Shown here piece by piece: positions 7,808-16,888 of a stretch of 64,000 bases of DNA (positions within the stretch are counted from its first letter, which is position 1; each line of letters opens with the position of its first letter). The position numbers were made by a program, and so were the translations under genes. A model generated the notes under the pieces. It was not told where the DNA came from. It saw only the letters and a program-made list of their open reading frames with translations, and searched no databases. Source of the DNA: Paenibacillus_D tarimensis_A (lineage in GTDB: Bacteria > Bacillota > Bacilli > Paenibacillales > Paenibacillaceae); NCBI GenBank assembly GCA_041281825.1, contig CP166298.1, positions 2,666,001 to 2,730,000 on the forward strand, given 5' to 3'.

Positions 7808-9022
7808 ATGCGTATATTGGTTCAGAAGTTTGGCGGGACTTCATTATCGAACGAATCCGCCAGAGAACATGTCATCCGCCATATCGAGAGGGAACGCAAT
7901 CAATCCTACCGGCCCGTTATCGTCGTTTCGGCGATGGGAAGGCGCGGTGATCCTTATGCTACCGATACGCTGCTGTCTCTGATAGACGGCAATGACGGTG
8001 ATTTTCCCGCAAGAGAAATGGATTTGCTGCTTGGCTGCGGCGAGGTAATTTCTGCGGTCAAGCTGTGCTCCATGCTGCGGTGCCGCAGCATACCGGCTGT
8101 CGTCCTTACCGGAGGGCAGGCCGGTATCGCGACGGACGGGCAATTCGGCAATGCGCGAATCGTGCGGATTGATCCGGAGCCGATACTTCGGCATCTGGAA
8201 GACGGATCCGTCGTTATCGTGACCGGCTTTCAAGGAAAGTCCGAAGCGGGAGAAGTGACGACGCTCGGCCGCGGCGGAAGCGATACATCGGCGACAGCGC
8301 TTGGAGCGGCATTGAAGGCGGAAAGGGTCGACATCTATACCGATGTCAACGGAATACTGACTGCCGACCCCCGAATTGTTGAGAACGCGAAGCCTTTAAC
8401 GGTTGTCAGTTATGCAGAAATCTGCAATATGGCGCGTCAAGGAGCCAAGGTCATTCATCCGCGCGCAGTCGAAATCGCCCAGCAAGCGAATTTGCCGTTA
8501 AGGGTACGTTCCACATTTTCGGATGACGAAGGGACGCTCGTCGCAAATTCGGGTACAAGGAAATCCGCTTCTGAGGTGATCGACCGCCATGTAACCGGAA
8601 TCGCTCATGTTACCGGGATTACACAATTATCAGTCCAATCTCAGGATGCTCAAAGCGATGTCCAATTGCAGGTATTCCGGGCTATGGCGAATCATCATAT
8701 CAGTGTCGATTTTATCAATGTGAATCCGGGCGGTGCCGTATACACCGTATTTGACCGGGATGCGGCCAAGGCAGTCGAGGTTCTGGAACGGATCGGCTTT
8801 ACCCCGGCAGCCGTGCAGGGCTGCGCCAAGGTGTCCGTGATCGGCGGAGGGATGAACGGCGTACCCGGCATTATGGCGCGAATTGTGGAGGCGCTGACAA
8901 GTCAAGGCATCCAGATCCTGCAGTCAGCGGATTCCAACTCTACGATCTGGGTGCTTGTCCACGAACAGGATATGCCGGCAGCGCTGCGCGCGCTGCATGA
9001 GAAATTTAAGCTGCATTTATAA
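7808..9022 (+). CDS. dapG: Aspartate kinase I
   Basis: 404 residues, the same length as B. subtilis DapG. It phosphorylates aspartate as the first step to diaminopimelate and lysine. The kinase domain opens with VQKFGGTSL and includes the TLGRGGSDTSATALGAAL loop. Two ACT-type regulatory segments follow (from about residue 265), consistent with the diaminopimelate-inhibited isozyme. Start ATG with ACGGAGG upstream. The 81-base gap after asd holds nothing recognisable. Confidence 0.95.
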   Translation: MRILVQKFGGTSLSNESAREHVIRHIERERNQSYRPVIVVSAMGRRGDPYATDTLLSLIDGNDGDFPAREMDLLLGCGEVISAVKLCSMLRCRSIPAVVLTGGQAGIATDGQFGNARIVRIDPEPILRHLEDGSVVIVTGFQGKSEAGEVTTLGRGGSDTSATALGAALKAERVDIYTDVNGILTADPRIVENAKPLTVVSYAEICNMARQGAKVIHPRAVEIAQQANLPLRVRSTFSDDEGTLVANSGTRKSASEVIDRHVTGIAHVTGITQLSVQSQDAQSDVQLQVFRAMANHHISVDFINVNPGGAVYTVFDRDAAKAVEVLERIGFTPAAVQGCAKVSVIGGGMNGVPGIMARIVEALTSQGIQILQSADSNSTIWVLVHEQDMPAALRALHEKFKLHL

Positions 9023-9077
9023 TATTACTAAATCAACAGCTATCTGCGCTTCGCAAAATATTTAGGAGGATGTCAAT

Positions 9078-9950
9078 ATGGATTTTGGAAGATTAGTAAC
9101 CGCAATGGTAACCCCCTTTGACGCCGATGGTCGAATCGACTGGGAGACAACCGGAAAAATAATCGACTATTTAATTGATGAACAGCAAAGCGAAAGTCTG
9201 GTCGTCTCGGGCACGACGGGAGAATCGCCGACCTTATCCGACGAGGAGAAGCTGGAGTTGTTTCGCTTTGCCGTAACACATGCGGGGGGAAGGTGCAAGA
9301 TCATTGCGGGAACGGGCAGCAACAATACCGCCCACTCCATCCATTTGACACAAGCCGCTGAACAAACCGGCGTCGACGCGGTGCTGCTTGTCGCTCCTTA
9401 TTATAACCGCCCGAACCAAGAGGGCTTGTATCGCCATTTCCGCGCAATCGCGGAAGCAACCAAGCTGCCGGTTATGTTATATAACGTACAGAGCCGGACA
9501 GGGGTTAACCTGAGTGCTGAAACGACGCTTCGATTAGCCGAAATCAGCAATATTACAGCGACCAAGGACTGTGCGCCGCTGGAGCAAATCACACAGATTG
9601 TAAATGGCGCTCCGGAAGGGTTTCTCGTATACAGCGGTGATGACAGTGCAACGCTACCGGTACTCGCTGCCGGCGGGCATGGTATTGTAAGCGTTGCAAG
9701 CCACATCATCGGCCGTGAAATGAAACAGCTGATCCAAGCGCATCTGAGCGGGAACGTACAGGAGGCGGCACGGCTTCATCGTCATTGCTATCCGATATTT
9801 AAAGGACTGTTTGAATGTCCGCATCCTGTGCCGAATCCGGTCGCCGTCAAATATGCGCTGGAATTGCGAGGCATGCCTGTGGGCGGCGTCAGGCTTCCGC
9901 TGGTCGGGGTAAGCGACGAGGAAGCGAAATTTTTACGAAATCTTGTTTGA
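9078..9950 (+). CDS. dapA: 4-hydroxy-tetrahydrodipicolinate synthase
   Basis: 290-residue class I aldolase that condenses pyruvate with aspartate semialdehyde. The Schiff-base lysine is in NITATKDCAPLEQ, the catalytic Tyr in MLYNVQSRTGVN, and the VSGTTGESPTL phosphate-type loop is near residue 43. It starts at ATG with TTAGGAGGATG upstream. It closes the asd-dapG-dapA set, so one locus feeds both peptidoglycan (DAP) and spore dipicolinate. Confidence 0.96.
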   Translation: MDFGRLVTAMVTPFDADGRIDWETTGKIIDYLIDEQQSESLVVSGTTGESPTLSDEEKLELFRFAVTHAGGRCKIIAGTGSNNTAHSIHLTQAAEQTGVDAVLLVAPYYNRPNQEGLYRHFRAIAEATKLPVMLYNVQSRTGVNLSAETTLRLAEISNITATKDCAPLEQITQIVNGAPEGFLVYSGDDSATLPVLAAGGHGIVSVASHIIGREMKQLIQAHLSGNVQEAARLHRHCYPIFKGLFECPHPVPNPVAVKYALELRGMPVGGVRLPLVGVSDEEAKFLRNLV

Positions 9951-9974
9951 TTCCCGGGAAGATGGTGACTGACG

Positions 9975-10010
9975 AAAAACCGGTGCGTCCAGCATCGGTT
10001 TTTCTATTTT
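9975..10010 (+). terminator. Intrinsic terminator after dapA
   Basis: Stem AAAACCGGTGC / GCATCGGTTTT with one G-T wobble and a 5-base loop, followed by TTTCTATTTT. It marks the end of the asd-dapG-dapA transcript. Confidence 0.8.
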
Positions 10011-10054
10011 TGGAGAACCTATTGTACAACTTCTGGTTCTTGGGATAGAGCGAC

Positions 10055-10084
10055 TTGTGTTTTATTAAAATATTCATGTATAAT
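10055..10084 (+). promoter_or_regulatory. Probable sigma-A promoter of rnjB
   Basis: TTGTGT at 10055-10060, 18-base spacer, consensus TATAAT at 10079-10084. The leader to the rnjB start is about 90 bases. Confidence 0.6.
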
Positions 10085-10179
10085 GAATCTAAGTGACTGG
10101 GTGCGGCAAATATTGGAACTTTTGAAAATTAAATAACGTTAGGATCGACGTTGAACAAACTTAGGAGGTATTGATACAC

Positions 10180-11859
10180 TTGTCAAAGAAGAACAACCAG
10201 GATAAATTGCTGATCTTTGCACTGGGCGGCGTCGGTGAGATCGGGAAAAACATGTATGTCATCCAATACGCGAACGATATTGTTGTGGTGGATGCCGGAC
10301 TTAAATTTCCGGAAGAAGATATGCTCGGAATCGATATTGTTATTCCGGATATTACGTACTTGACCGAGAATCGGGATAAAGTAAAGGGAATTCTCATAAC
10401 GCACGGGCATGAGGACCATATTGGCGGCTTGCCTTATGTGCTGAAGCATCTGAACGTTCCGGTGTACGGGACGAAATTAACGCTTGGACTGATCGAAGGA
10501 AAACTGAAAGAAGCAGGCTTGCTCGGCGAAACGAAACGGATCTTAATCAATGCGGATTCCGAAATTCAGCTCGGAGCAATTAAAGCGACCTTCTTTAAAA
10601 CAAATCACAGCATTCCAGATTCGGTCGGCGTTTGTTTGGACACGCCGGAAGGCAGAGTTGTTCATACAGGGGACTTCAAATTCGACCATACGCCTGTGAA
10701 TGATCAATACGCGGATTTACAGCGCATGGCAGAAATCGGCAAAGCAGGCGTGCTCGCACTGTTATCCGACAGCACCAACGCAGAACGTCCCGGTTTTACT
10801 CCCTCAGAGAGCCTGATCGGAGCGGAATTTGAAGATATATTCCGCAAAGCTTCGCAGCGTGTTGTCGTCGCAACATTCGCATCGAATGTGCATCGGATTC
10901 AGCAGGTCATCAACGCCGCGATGGCCACCAAACGCAAAATCGCCGTTATTGGCCGAAGCATGGTGAACGTCGTCAGCATTGCTTCGGAGCTTGGATATTT
11001 GAACATTCCGGAGGGCATGCTCATCGAACCGGACGATGTAAACAAAATGGCTGCGGATCGCGTCGTGGTCCTGTCGACAGGCAGTCAAGGCGAACCGATG
11101 TCAGCACTTACAAGAATGGCGCGTTCCACTCACCGTAAAGTTGACATTTTGCCGGGAGATACGGTGATTATTGCCGCGACACCGATTCCCGGAAATGAAA
11201 AATATGTCGGCCGTACGGTCGATGAGTTGTTCCGTTTAGGCGCCAATGTGATTTACGGCCCGGGATCCGTATCGGGCGTTCACGTTTCCGGTCATGGCAG
11301 CCAAGAGGAACTGAAGCTGATGCTCAATCTGATCAAACCGAAATTTTTTATCCCCATTCACGGTGAATATCGTATGCTGCGTCAACATGCTCGCCTGGCC
11401 GAATCCATCGGAGTCGAACGGGAAAATATTTTCCTGGTCGATAACGGTGACACGGTAGAGTTCCAGGGCGGAAACGGTCGTAAAGGCAATAAAGTGCCTG
11501 CAGGCAATGTGTTAATTGACGGTTTGGGCGTTGGCGATGTCGGCAATATTGTGTTGCGTGACCGCAAGCTGTTGTCGCAAGACGGAATATTGGTTGTCGT
11601 CGTGACGCTGAGCAAGCAGGATGGAACGATCTTGTCCGGTCCGGACATTATATCCAGAGGTTTTGTTTACGTGAGAGAATCTGAAGGTCTGCTTGAAGAA
11701 GCAAACCGGATTGTAACTTCAACGTTAAATAAACTGATGAACGACCAGGTGAATGAATGGGCTTCACTGAAAACAAATGTCAAGGATTCGCTGGGAAGAT
11801 TCTTATATGAACAAACCAGACGCCGTCCGATGATTTTGCCGATTATTATGGAAGTGTAA
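10180..11859 (+). CDS. rnjB: Ribonuclease J (RnjB/RNase J2 type)
   Basis: 559-residue metallo-beta-lactamase/beta-CASP ribonuclease with 5'-3' exo- and endonuclease activity in mRNA turnover. Zinc ligands lie in THGHEDHIGG (H75, H77, D79, H80), with further family motifs VHTGDFKFD, LSDSTNA and HVSGHGSQEE. The position after dapA matches B. subtilis rnjB rather than rnjA. Start TTG 10180 (MSKKNNQD) is preferred, with AGGAGG 11 bases upstream; TTG 10171 sits only 2 bases from it. A strong TATAAT promoter precedes the gene. Confidence 0.93.
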   Translation: MSKKNNQDKLLIFALGGVGEIGKNMYVIQYANDIVVVDAGLKFPEEDMLGIDIVIPDITYLTENRDKVKGILITHGHEDHIGGLPYVLKHLNVPVYGTKLTLGLIEGKLKEAGLLGETKRILINADSEIQLGAIKATFFKTNHSIPDSVGVCLDTPEGRVVHTGDFKFDHTPVNDQYADLQRMAEIGKAGVLALLSDSTNAERPGFTPSESLIGAEFEDIFRKASQRVVVATFASNVHRIQQVINAAMATKRKIAVIGRSMVNVVSIASELGYLNIPEGMLIEPDDVNKMAADRVVVLSTGSQGEPMSALTRMARSTHRKVDILPGDTVIIAATPIPGNEKYVGRTVDELFRLGANVIYGPGSVSGVHVSGHGSQEELKLMLNLIKPKFFIPIHGEYRMLRQHARLAESIGVERENIFLVDNGDTVEFQGGNGRKGNKVPAGNVLIDGLGVGDVGNIVLRDRKLLSQDGILVVVVTLSKQDGTILSGPDIISRGFVYVRESEGLLEEANRIVTSTLNKLMNDQVNEWASLKTNVKDSLGRFLYEQTRRRPMILPIIMEV

Positions 11860-11866
11860 TAGGAAG

Positions 11867-11919
11867 ACAAGCCTTTCCGGATTCCTTATAAACAGGAACG
11901 AGGGGAGGCTTGTTTTTTG
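11867..11919 (+). terminator. Intrinsic terminator after rnjB
   Basis: ACAAGCCT at 11867-11874 pairs with AGGCTTGT at 11905-11912 across a 30-base loop and is followed by TTTTTTG. Confidence 0.6.
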
Positions 11920-12047
11920 TCCCTGCTTTATATGCCTCAATAAAGGAATAAAATAAGGTACGAAACCCATACTATGATGAGCCTGATCGAATATGGCGAA
12001 AACCCGTAAAGCGTGCTCAAAGATCCCAATGTCAAGGAGGATATCAT

Positions 12048-12809
12048 ATGTGGCAGGAAGACAATTGGACTTTAAGGAGTCAGGAGCAGCCGGCTCAGCC
12101 GACTCCTGGAAGTGAAGAACCCAGAAAGCAGGCTGCTGTAGTGGAAACCATTCAGCAATTGGGTCAAACGACGGCGCCGGTCATGGAATCGAACATCTAC
12201 TGTATGACGATCATCGGTCAAATTGAAGGGCATTTAGTGCTCCCGCCGCAAAATAAGACAACGAAGTACGAGCATCTGATTCCACAGCTGGTTGCAGCCG
12301 AGCAAAATCCGAAAATCGAAGGCATTTTGATCGTACTGAATACGGTTGGAGGAGATGTGGAAGCGGGGCTGGCAATTGCAGAAATGATTTCTTCCTTATC
12401 AAAGCCTGCTGTGACGCTGGTTCTGGGAGGAGGTCACTCGATCGGCGTGCCGATTGCTGTATCCGGCGTTAAATCATTTATTGCGGAGACGGCTACGATG
12501 ACCATTCATCCGATCCGGTTGAACGGGCTGGTGATTGGCGTACCGCAAACCTTCGAGTATCTGGACAAAATGCAAGAACGGGTCGTTCGTTTTGTTACTT
12601 CCCATTCAAGGATAACGGAACAGATGTTTAAAGAATTAATGTTTAAAACCGGTGAATTGACAAGAGATATCGGTACGACGGTAATCGGTCCGGATGCGGT
12701 TCGTTACGGTTTGATTGATGCGATCGGCGGTATAGGAGACGCGATTATGGAGCTGAACAGGCAGATTGAAGAAGAAAAAGCCAAGCGTATGGGGGGAATG
12801 GTCCAATGA
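12048..12809 (+). CDS. tepA: ClpP-family serine protease TepA/YmfB
   Basis: 253-residue ClpP-fold protease. B. subtilis TepA was described as translocation-enhancing and is linked to degradation of spore proteins. The three positions of a Ser-His-Asp triad appear intact: Ser in GGGHSIGVPIA, His in TMTIHPIRLNG, Asp in the TRDIGTTVIGPDAVRYGLID region. About 50 N-terminal residues rich in Gln, Glu and Pro are likely disordered. Start ATG with CAAGGAGG upstream. It overlaps the next gene by 4 bases (ATGA). Confidence 0.9.
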   Translation: MWQEDNWTLRSQEQPAQPTPGSEEPRKQAAVVETIQQLGQTTAPVMESNIYCMTIIGQIEGHLVLPPQNKTTKYEHLIPQLVAAEQNPKIEGILIVLNTVGGDVEAGLAIAEMISSLSKPAVTLVLGGGHSIGVPIAVSGVKSFIAETATMTIHPIRLNGLVIGVPQTFEYLDKMQERVVRFVTSHSRITEQMFKELMFKTGELTRDIGTTVIGPDAVRYGLIDAIGGIGDAIMELNRQIEEEKAKRMGGMVQ

Positions 12810-13072
12810 CCTTGTACACGATCATTCCGATTGAACGCGTCTTTGAAAGCCCGCAGGAGGAACGCAACATGGGAGTTGAAATTATGTATAACGGCGTACA
12901 CCTGCAAATTGAGCCGGTTGCTCCGGGGATGGGGAAAGTCATCCGGATACTGGATGGGTCGTTGAATGATTATTTACGGCCGGAGCTTGCGCCGGGCTGC
13001 GTTCTGATGTATGGACAGGGAGCAATCAATTATGACCGCAACAATTATTTTATCAACAACCGCTCGAATTGA
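12806..13072 (+). CDS. ylzJ: YlzJ-like protein
   Basis: 88-residue conserved protein of unknown function of the YlzJ-like family, found next to tepA in Bacilli. The start resembles family members (MTLYTIIPIERVFE), and the C-terminal half is rich in Pro and Gly (LRPELAPGCVLMYGQGAI). No membrane segment or catalytic motif is visible. It is translationally coupled to tepA by an ATGA overlap, which suggests a linked function. Confidence 0.85.
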   Translation: MTLYTIIPIERVFESPQEERNMGVEIMYNGVHLQIEPVAPGMGKVIRILDGSLNDYLRPELAPGCVLMYGQGAINYDRNNYFINNRSN

Positions 13073-13107
13073 GGGATAACCTCTAATAGGAACATTTGTC
13101 CACCTAT

Positions 13108-13123
13108 GGTATAATGTTATACC
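13108..13123 (+). promoter_or_regulatory. TATAAT box inside a perfect palindrome upstream of spoIIIE
   Basis: TATAAT at 13110-13115 is a consensus -10, though the best -35 at 17 bases (TAGGAA) is weak. The -10 lies in a perfect inverted repeat, GGTATAA-TG-TTATACC, the sort of arrangement used by a dimeric repressor. It may also be chance. The spoIIIE start is 15 bases downstream. Confidence 0.4.
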
Positions 13124-13138
13124 AAGAGGTGACTTTTG

Positions 13139-15736
13139 TTGGCTAAACGTAAGCGAAAAAACAAATCGTTCGGTGCAAACCTGAAATATGAAGTTTACGG
13201 CATCTTGTTAATTACCATTTCCGTGATCGCTTTATCCGGCGAAGCAACCGTCGGCCGGTCATTATCCAGTCTGTTTGCGCTTGCGCTCGGCAAGTTTTAT
13301 TTTGTGTTGGCGCTTGTCGGTATTTATATCGGTTTGTCGGTAATGGTGAAGCGGGCATGGCCTCAGGGTTGGTCCTACCGTAAATCAGGTATTGTTCTGC
13401 TGGTATTGGCTTTTACTTTGATGAGTGCGATTTCGGAAATTGGGCTGAAGCTGGGTCCGCAGGGGAATTTAACTTCGGGTGCAATACTGACTCAATTGGG
13501 CGAGGATATTCGCAGCGAATTGTTCGATAATAGCGGAGACGGTCGTCCGGTTATGTCTAAAGCGATCAGCGGCGGATATGCAGGCGCAATACAGTATTCG
13601 ATCTTGTTTATGCTGTTCGGCGAAATCGGCACCAAATTTATGCTTATCGTCATGTTTGCCATTGCAGTGATGCTCATCACAGGCAAGTCGTATGTCGATC
13701 TGTTCATGACCGTTCGCAGGAGAGCCGCAAATTTATATAAGCTGCTGAAGCTGAAATTTGCCGCCACGGCCCGGCCGGGAGCAGTTGCGAACCGGTCGTC
13801 TGCCGGGCCCAAAACTTCTGCAGTCAAGCAGAACGACGACGTTCCGCTGATGGTGCTGGATGACGATGAGGAAATGGATTTTGATTATGACGAGCCTCAG
13901 CCAAAGCGGGAGAAGAAGAAAAAGTCGTTGTTTTTCTCCTGGCTTCATACCACTGAGGTCGAGGCAGCAAACGATCGTAATGCGCAAGAATGGGAGGAGG
14001 AAAACGGTCAGCCGTTTGAATCGCCGCTTGAGCCGCCGGATAGAAGCGATGAACTGCGACATGATATAAGTACCTCTCCAATCGCGGACATGGATGATTT
14101 GCCCTGGGAGGAACCAGAAGAACAGGCACAAGTCCCGGCTATGGAAGGGCAGCAATGGCCGGATTCGCTTGTTGAATTTCCTCCTGCCGGAAGCATTGAA
14201 GATGAAAAGGATTCAAATTTTGAGCAAATGGAATTGCCGATCGACAGCAATCTCCGGGATGTTGCCGGAACATCCGCAACTCCAGTCTCTTCGGCTGCAG
14301 AAGGTGTCGGTGTATCGAGGCCGTACAAGCTTCCTTCGTTGTCGCTCTTGTCGAAGCCTTCCGCAGGCCGGGGCGGACCGACCGATACGACCGAGTCGAA
14401 AAGGAAATTGGAAGCGACATTGGAAAGCTTTGGCGTCCGGGCGAATGTTCTTGACGTTGTGAGAGGACCCGCCGTTACCCGTTATGAAGTACAGCCCGCT
14501 TCCGGAGTCAAGGTCAGCCGAATTGTGGGTCTGACAGACGATATAGCGCTTGCTCTGGCTGCCAAAGATGTTCGGATGGAAGCGCCGATTCCGGGCAAGT
14601 CCGCAATCGGTATCGAGGTGCCGAATACGGAAGTTTCGGTCGTTATGATGCGTGAAGTTATGGAAACGACCACGTTTCAACATGCTTCGTCGAAGCTCTC
14701 GATTGCTTTTGGAAGAGATATATCCGGTCAGCCTATTGTCGGCGACCTGGCCCGAATGCCCCATTTGCTTGTGGCAGGAGCGACCGGATCCGGCAAGTCC
14801 GTCTGTATCAACGGAATCATCACGAGCATTCTGTACAAAGCGGTGCCGGATGAAGTGCGTTTCCTCATGATCGATCCGAAGATGGTCGAGCTTAACGTCT
14901 ATAACGGCATTCCGCATTTATTAGCGCCGGTCGTTACCGATCCGCGCCGAGCGTCGCTGGCGCTTAAGAAGATCGTGGTGGAGATGGAGAAGCGGTATGA
15001 ACTGTTTTCCAAATCAGGAACCCGTAATATAGAAGGTTACAACACCTTGATGGCTGATAATCCTGCAGCAGTTCTTCCTTATATCGTCGTTATTGTGGAC
15101 GAGCTCGCGGATCTGATGATGGTGGCAGCCGGAGACGTCGAGGATGCGATTACACGGCTTGCACAGATGGCGAGGGCAGCCGGTATTCATCTTATCATTG
15201 CGACGCAGCGCCCATCCGTCGATGTCATAACGGGCGTAATTAAGGCGAATATTCCTTCCCGAATCGCTTTCGGCGTCTCATCGCAAGTGGATTCCCGAAC
15301 AATTCTGGATATGGCGGGAGCGGAGAAGCTGCTTGGACGCGGAGACATGCTATTTCTTCCTGTCGGGATGTCCAAGCCGATTCGCGTCCAAGGCGCGTTC
15401 CTGTCTGATCAAGAGGTGGAAGCGATCGTCAATTATGTAAGGGGACAAGGCGACGCCGAATATAACGAGGAATTGGTGCCGGAAATTGATGAGAGCGCCG
15501 ATGAGATCGACGATGACCTTGATGTTCTATATGATCAGGCGGTACAGATTGTTCTGGAAGCAAAACAGGCTTCCGTATCGCTGCTCCAACGGCGGATGAG
15601 AATCGGTTATACCCGCGCCGCAAGGTTAATCGATCAGATGGAGGCAAGGAGCATCGTCGGGCCTTATGAGGGCAGCAAGCCGAGAGAGGTGCTGTTGTCC
15701 ATCGAACAATACCAAGCCAATAAAATCAGCTCGTAA
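13139..15736 (+). CDS. spoIIIE: DNA translocase SpoIIIE/FtsK
   Basis: 865-residue septal DNA pump that moves the chromosome into the forespore and clears DNA from division septa. Four N-terminal membrane segments (about residues 17-190) are followed by a long acidic linker (about 235-400), the alpha/beta motor (Walker A GATGSGKS near 547, Walker B VIVDELADLMM) and a C-terminal gamma winged helix (about 790-865) that reads KOPS/SRS sites. Start TTG 13139 with AGAGGTG 6 bases upstream; TTG 13136 is an alternative. Position downstream of tepA-ylzJ agrees with B. subtilis. Confidence 0.95.
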   Translation: MAKRKRKNKSFGANLKYEVYGILLITISVIALSGEATVGRSLSSLFALALGKFYFVLALVGIYIGLSVMVKRAWPQGWSYRKSGIVLLVLAFTLMSAISEIGLKLGPQGNLTSGAILTQLGEDIRSELFDNSGDGRPVMSKAISGGYAGAIQYSILFMLFGEIGTKFMLIVMFAIAVMLITGKSYVDLFMTVRRRAANLYKLLKLKFAATARPGAVANRSSAGPKTSAVKQNDDVPLMVLDDDEEMDFDYDEPQPKREKKKKSLFFSWLHTTEVEAANDRNAQEWEEENGQPFESPLEPPDRSDELRHDISTSPIADMDDLPWEEPEEQAQVPAMEGQQWPDSLVEFPPAGSIEDEKDSNFEQMELPIDSNLRDVAGTSATPVSSAAEGVGVSRPYKLPSLSLLSKPSAGRGGPTDTTESKRKLEATLESFGVRANVLDVVRGPAVTRYEVQPASGVKVSRIVGLTDDIALALAAKDVRMEAPIPGKSAIGIEVPNTEVSVVMMREVMETTTFQHASSKLSIAFGRDISGQPIVGDLARMPHLLVAGATGSGKSVCINGIITSILYKAVPDEVRFLMIDPKMVELNVYNGIPHLLAPVVTDPRRASLALKKIVVEMEKRYELFSKSGTRNIEGYNTLMADNPAAVLPYIVVIVDELADLMMVAAGDVEDAITRLAQMARAAGIHLIIATQRPSVDVITGVIKANIPSRIAFGVSSQVDSRTILDMAGAEKLLGRGDMLFLPVGMSKPIRVQGAFLSDQEVEAIVNYVRGQGDAEYNEELVPEIDESADEIDDDLDVLYDQAVQIVLEAKQASVSLLQRRMRIGYTRAARLIDQMEARSIVGPYEGSKPREVLLSIEQYQANKISS

Positions 15737-15984
15737 GGATGTTCCCCAAATAGACGGCTCTGATCACGAAGTATTTCAGGAAGCAGCTCGGGCTGAGAAC
15801 CGGCTTTTTGAACTCGATTTGAATAAGGATGTTAAAAGAGCCGATTCTGATCAGGAACGGAAATGATATGCATAGAAGACAGGTCTCTATCTCATACTAA
15901 GTACAGAAAAACATTCGCTATTCATGAGGTTTTTTTCTCGCCCGGATGCGAATGACTACGTATGAGAAAGGCTGATTTCACAGC

Positions 15985-16758
15985 ATGAGAACCCGATTAA
16001 TTATCATAACTGCGGTGATCGTCTTCCTGTTGTTCGGGGCATTCGCGATAAAACAAATAGGCGGAGGGCCGACAACAGCTACATTCAGCAATGCTACGCT
16101 AACGATTGGCGCTGCCGGCAAAGATGTATATGAGCTCCAGGGAAGGCTGAGATTTTTGGGGTTTTATGACGGGAAAGTCGACGGTCAGTTTGGATCGAAA
16201 ACTCTAAATAGCGTAACCTGGTTCCAATGGAAATTCGGTTTAAAATCGGATGGCGTCGTCGGTGCCAAGACGAAGCTTAAGCTCTGGGAAGCGACGAAAC
16301 AATGGAAACCGACTGCGGATGATTCGTCTCAGGGAGCTGCTGCGGGAGGTAAGACCGGCGGCGGAGGAGCGGGCAATTTAGCGAAATCAAATCGCCTTGG
16401 ATTATCCGCCAACGATTTGAAGCTAATGGCCAATGCGGTTTACGGCGAAGCACGGGGAGAACCCTATGAAGGGCAAGTCGCCGTTGCAGCCGTCATCATT
16501 AACCGGGTCAAGTCGCAGAATTTCCCTAATTCAGTATCCGGTGTTATTTTTGAACCGCTCGCATTTACAGCCGTCGCAGACGGTCAAATATGGCTCGAAC
16601 CGAATGAAAAAGCGCGCAAAGCCGTACAGGATGCGCTTAACGGCTGGGACCCTACCGGAGGATGCATCTATTACTTCAACCCTGTCACCGCAACTTCAAA
16701 GTGGATATGGTCGAGGCCGCAAGTGAAAACAATAGGAAAGCATATCTTCTGCATGTAA
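15985..16758 (+). CDS. sleB: Spore cortex-lytic enzyme SleB
   Basis: 257-residue germination enzyme that cleaves muramic-lactam cortex peptidoglycan. It has an N-terminal hydrophobic signal/anchor (about 4-24), a peptidoglycan-binding type 1 domain (GAAGKDVYELQGRLRFLGFY, about 43-105), a Gly-rich linker, and a hydrolase-2 catalytic domain from about 140 with the catalytic Glu region YGEARGEPYEGQVAVAAV. Start ATG with GAAAGG upstream. The usual partner ypeB is not next to it; here it follows spoIIIE. Confidence 0.92.
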   Translation: MRTRLIIITAVIVFLLFGAFAIKQIGGGPTTATFSNATLTIGAAGKDVYELQGRLRFLGFYDGKVDGQFGSKTLNSVTWFQWKFGLKSDGVVGAKTKLKLWEATKQWKPTADDSSQGAAAGGKTGGGGAGNLAKSNRLGLSANDLKLMANAVYGEARGEPYEGQVAVAAVIINRVKSQNFPNSVSGVIFEPLAFTAVADGQIWLEPNEKARKAVQDALNGWDPTGGCIYYFNPVTATSKWIWSRPQVKTIGKHIFCM

Positions 16759-16773
16759 CGTATACAATGAAGT

Positions 16774-16800
16774 AACCCGTGGTAAGCACGGGTTGCTTCT
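16774..16800 (+). terminator. Possible terminator after sleB
   Basis: AACCCGTG / CACGGGTT stem (8 bp, 5-base loop) 15 bases after the sleB stop. The following GCTTCTT is a poor T-run, so termination may be weak. Confidence 0.45.
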
Positions 16801-16888
16801 TCCATTTCATATGGGTTAGAATGGTATAGAATCAAGGGGAATGGAATAGATTTACTTTGTACGAAGCGACGGAAGGAGCTATCTCAAA

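Noticed and set aside
14213..14917. 234-codon minus-strand frame inside spoIIIE
   Set aside because: Antisense shadow of a well-supported gene; composition follows the plus-strand codons and it resembles no protein.
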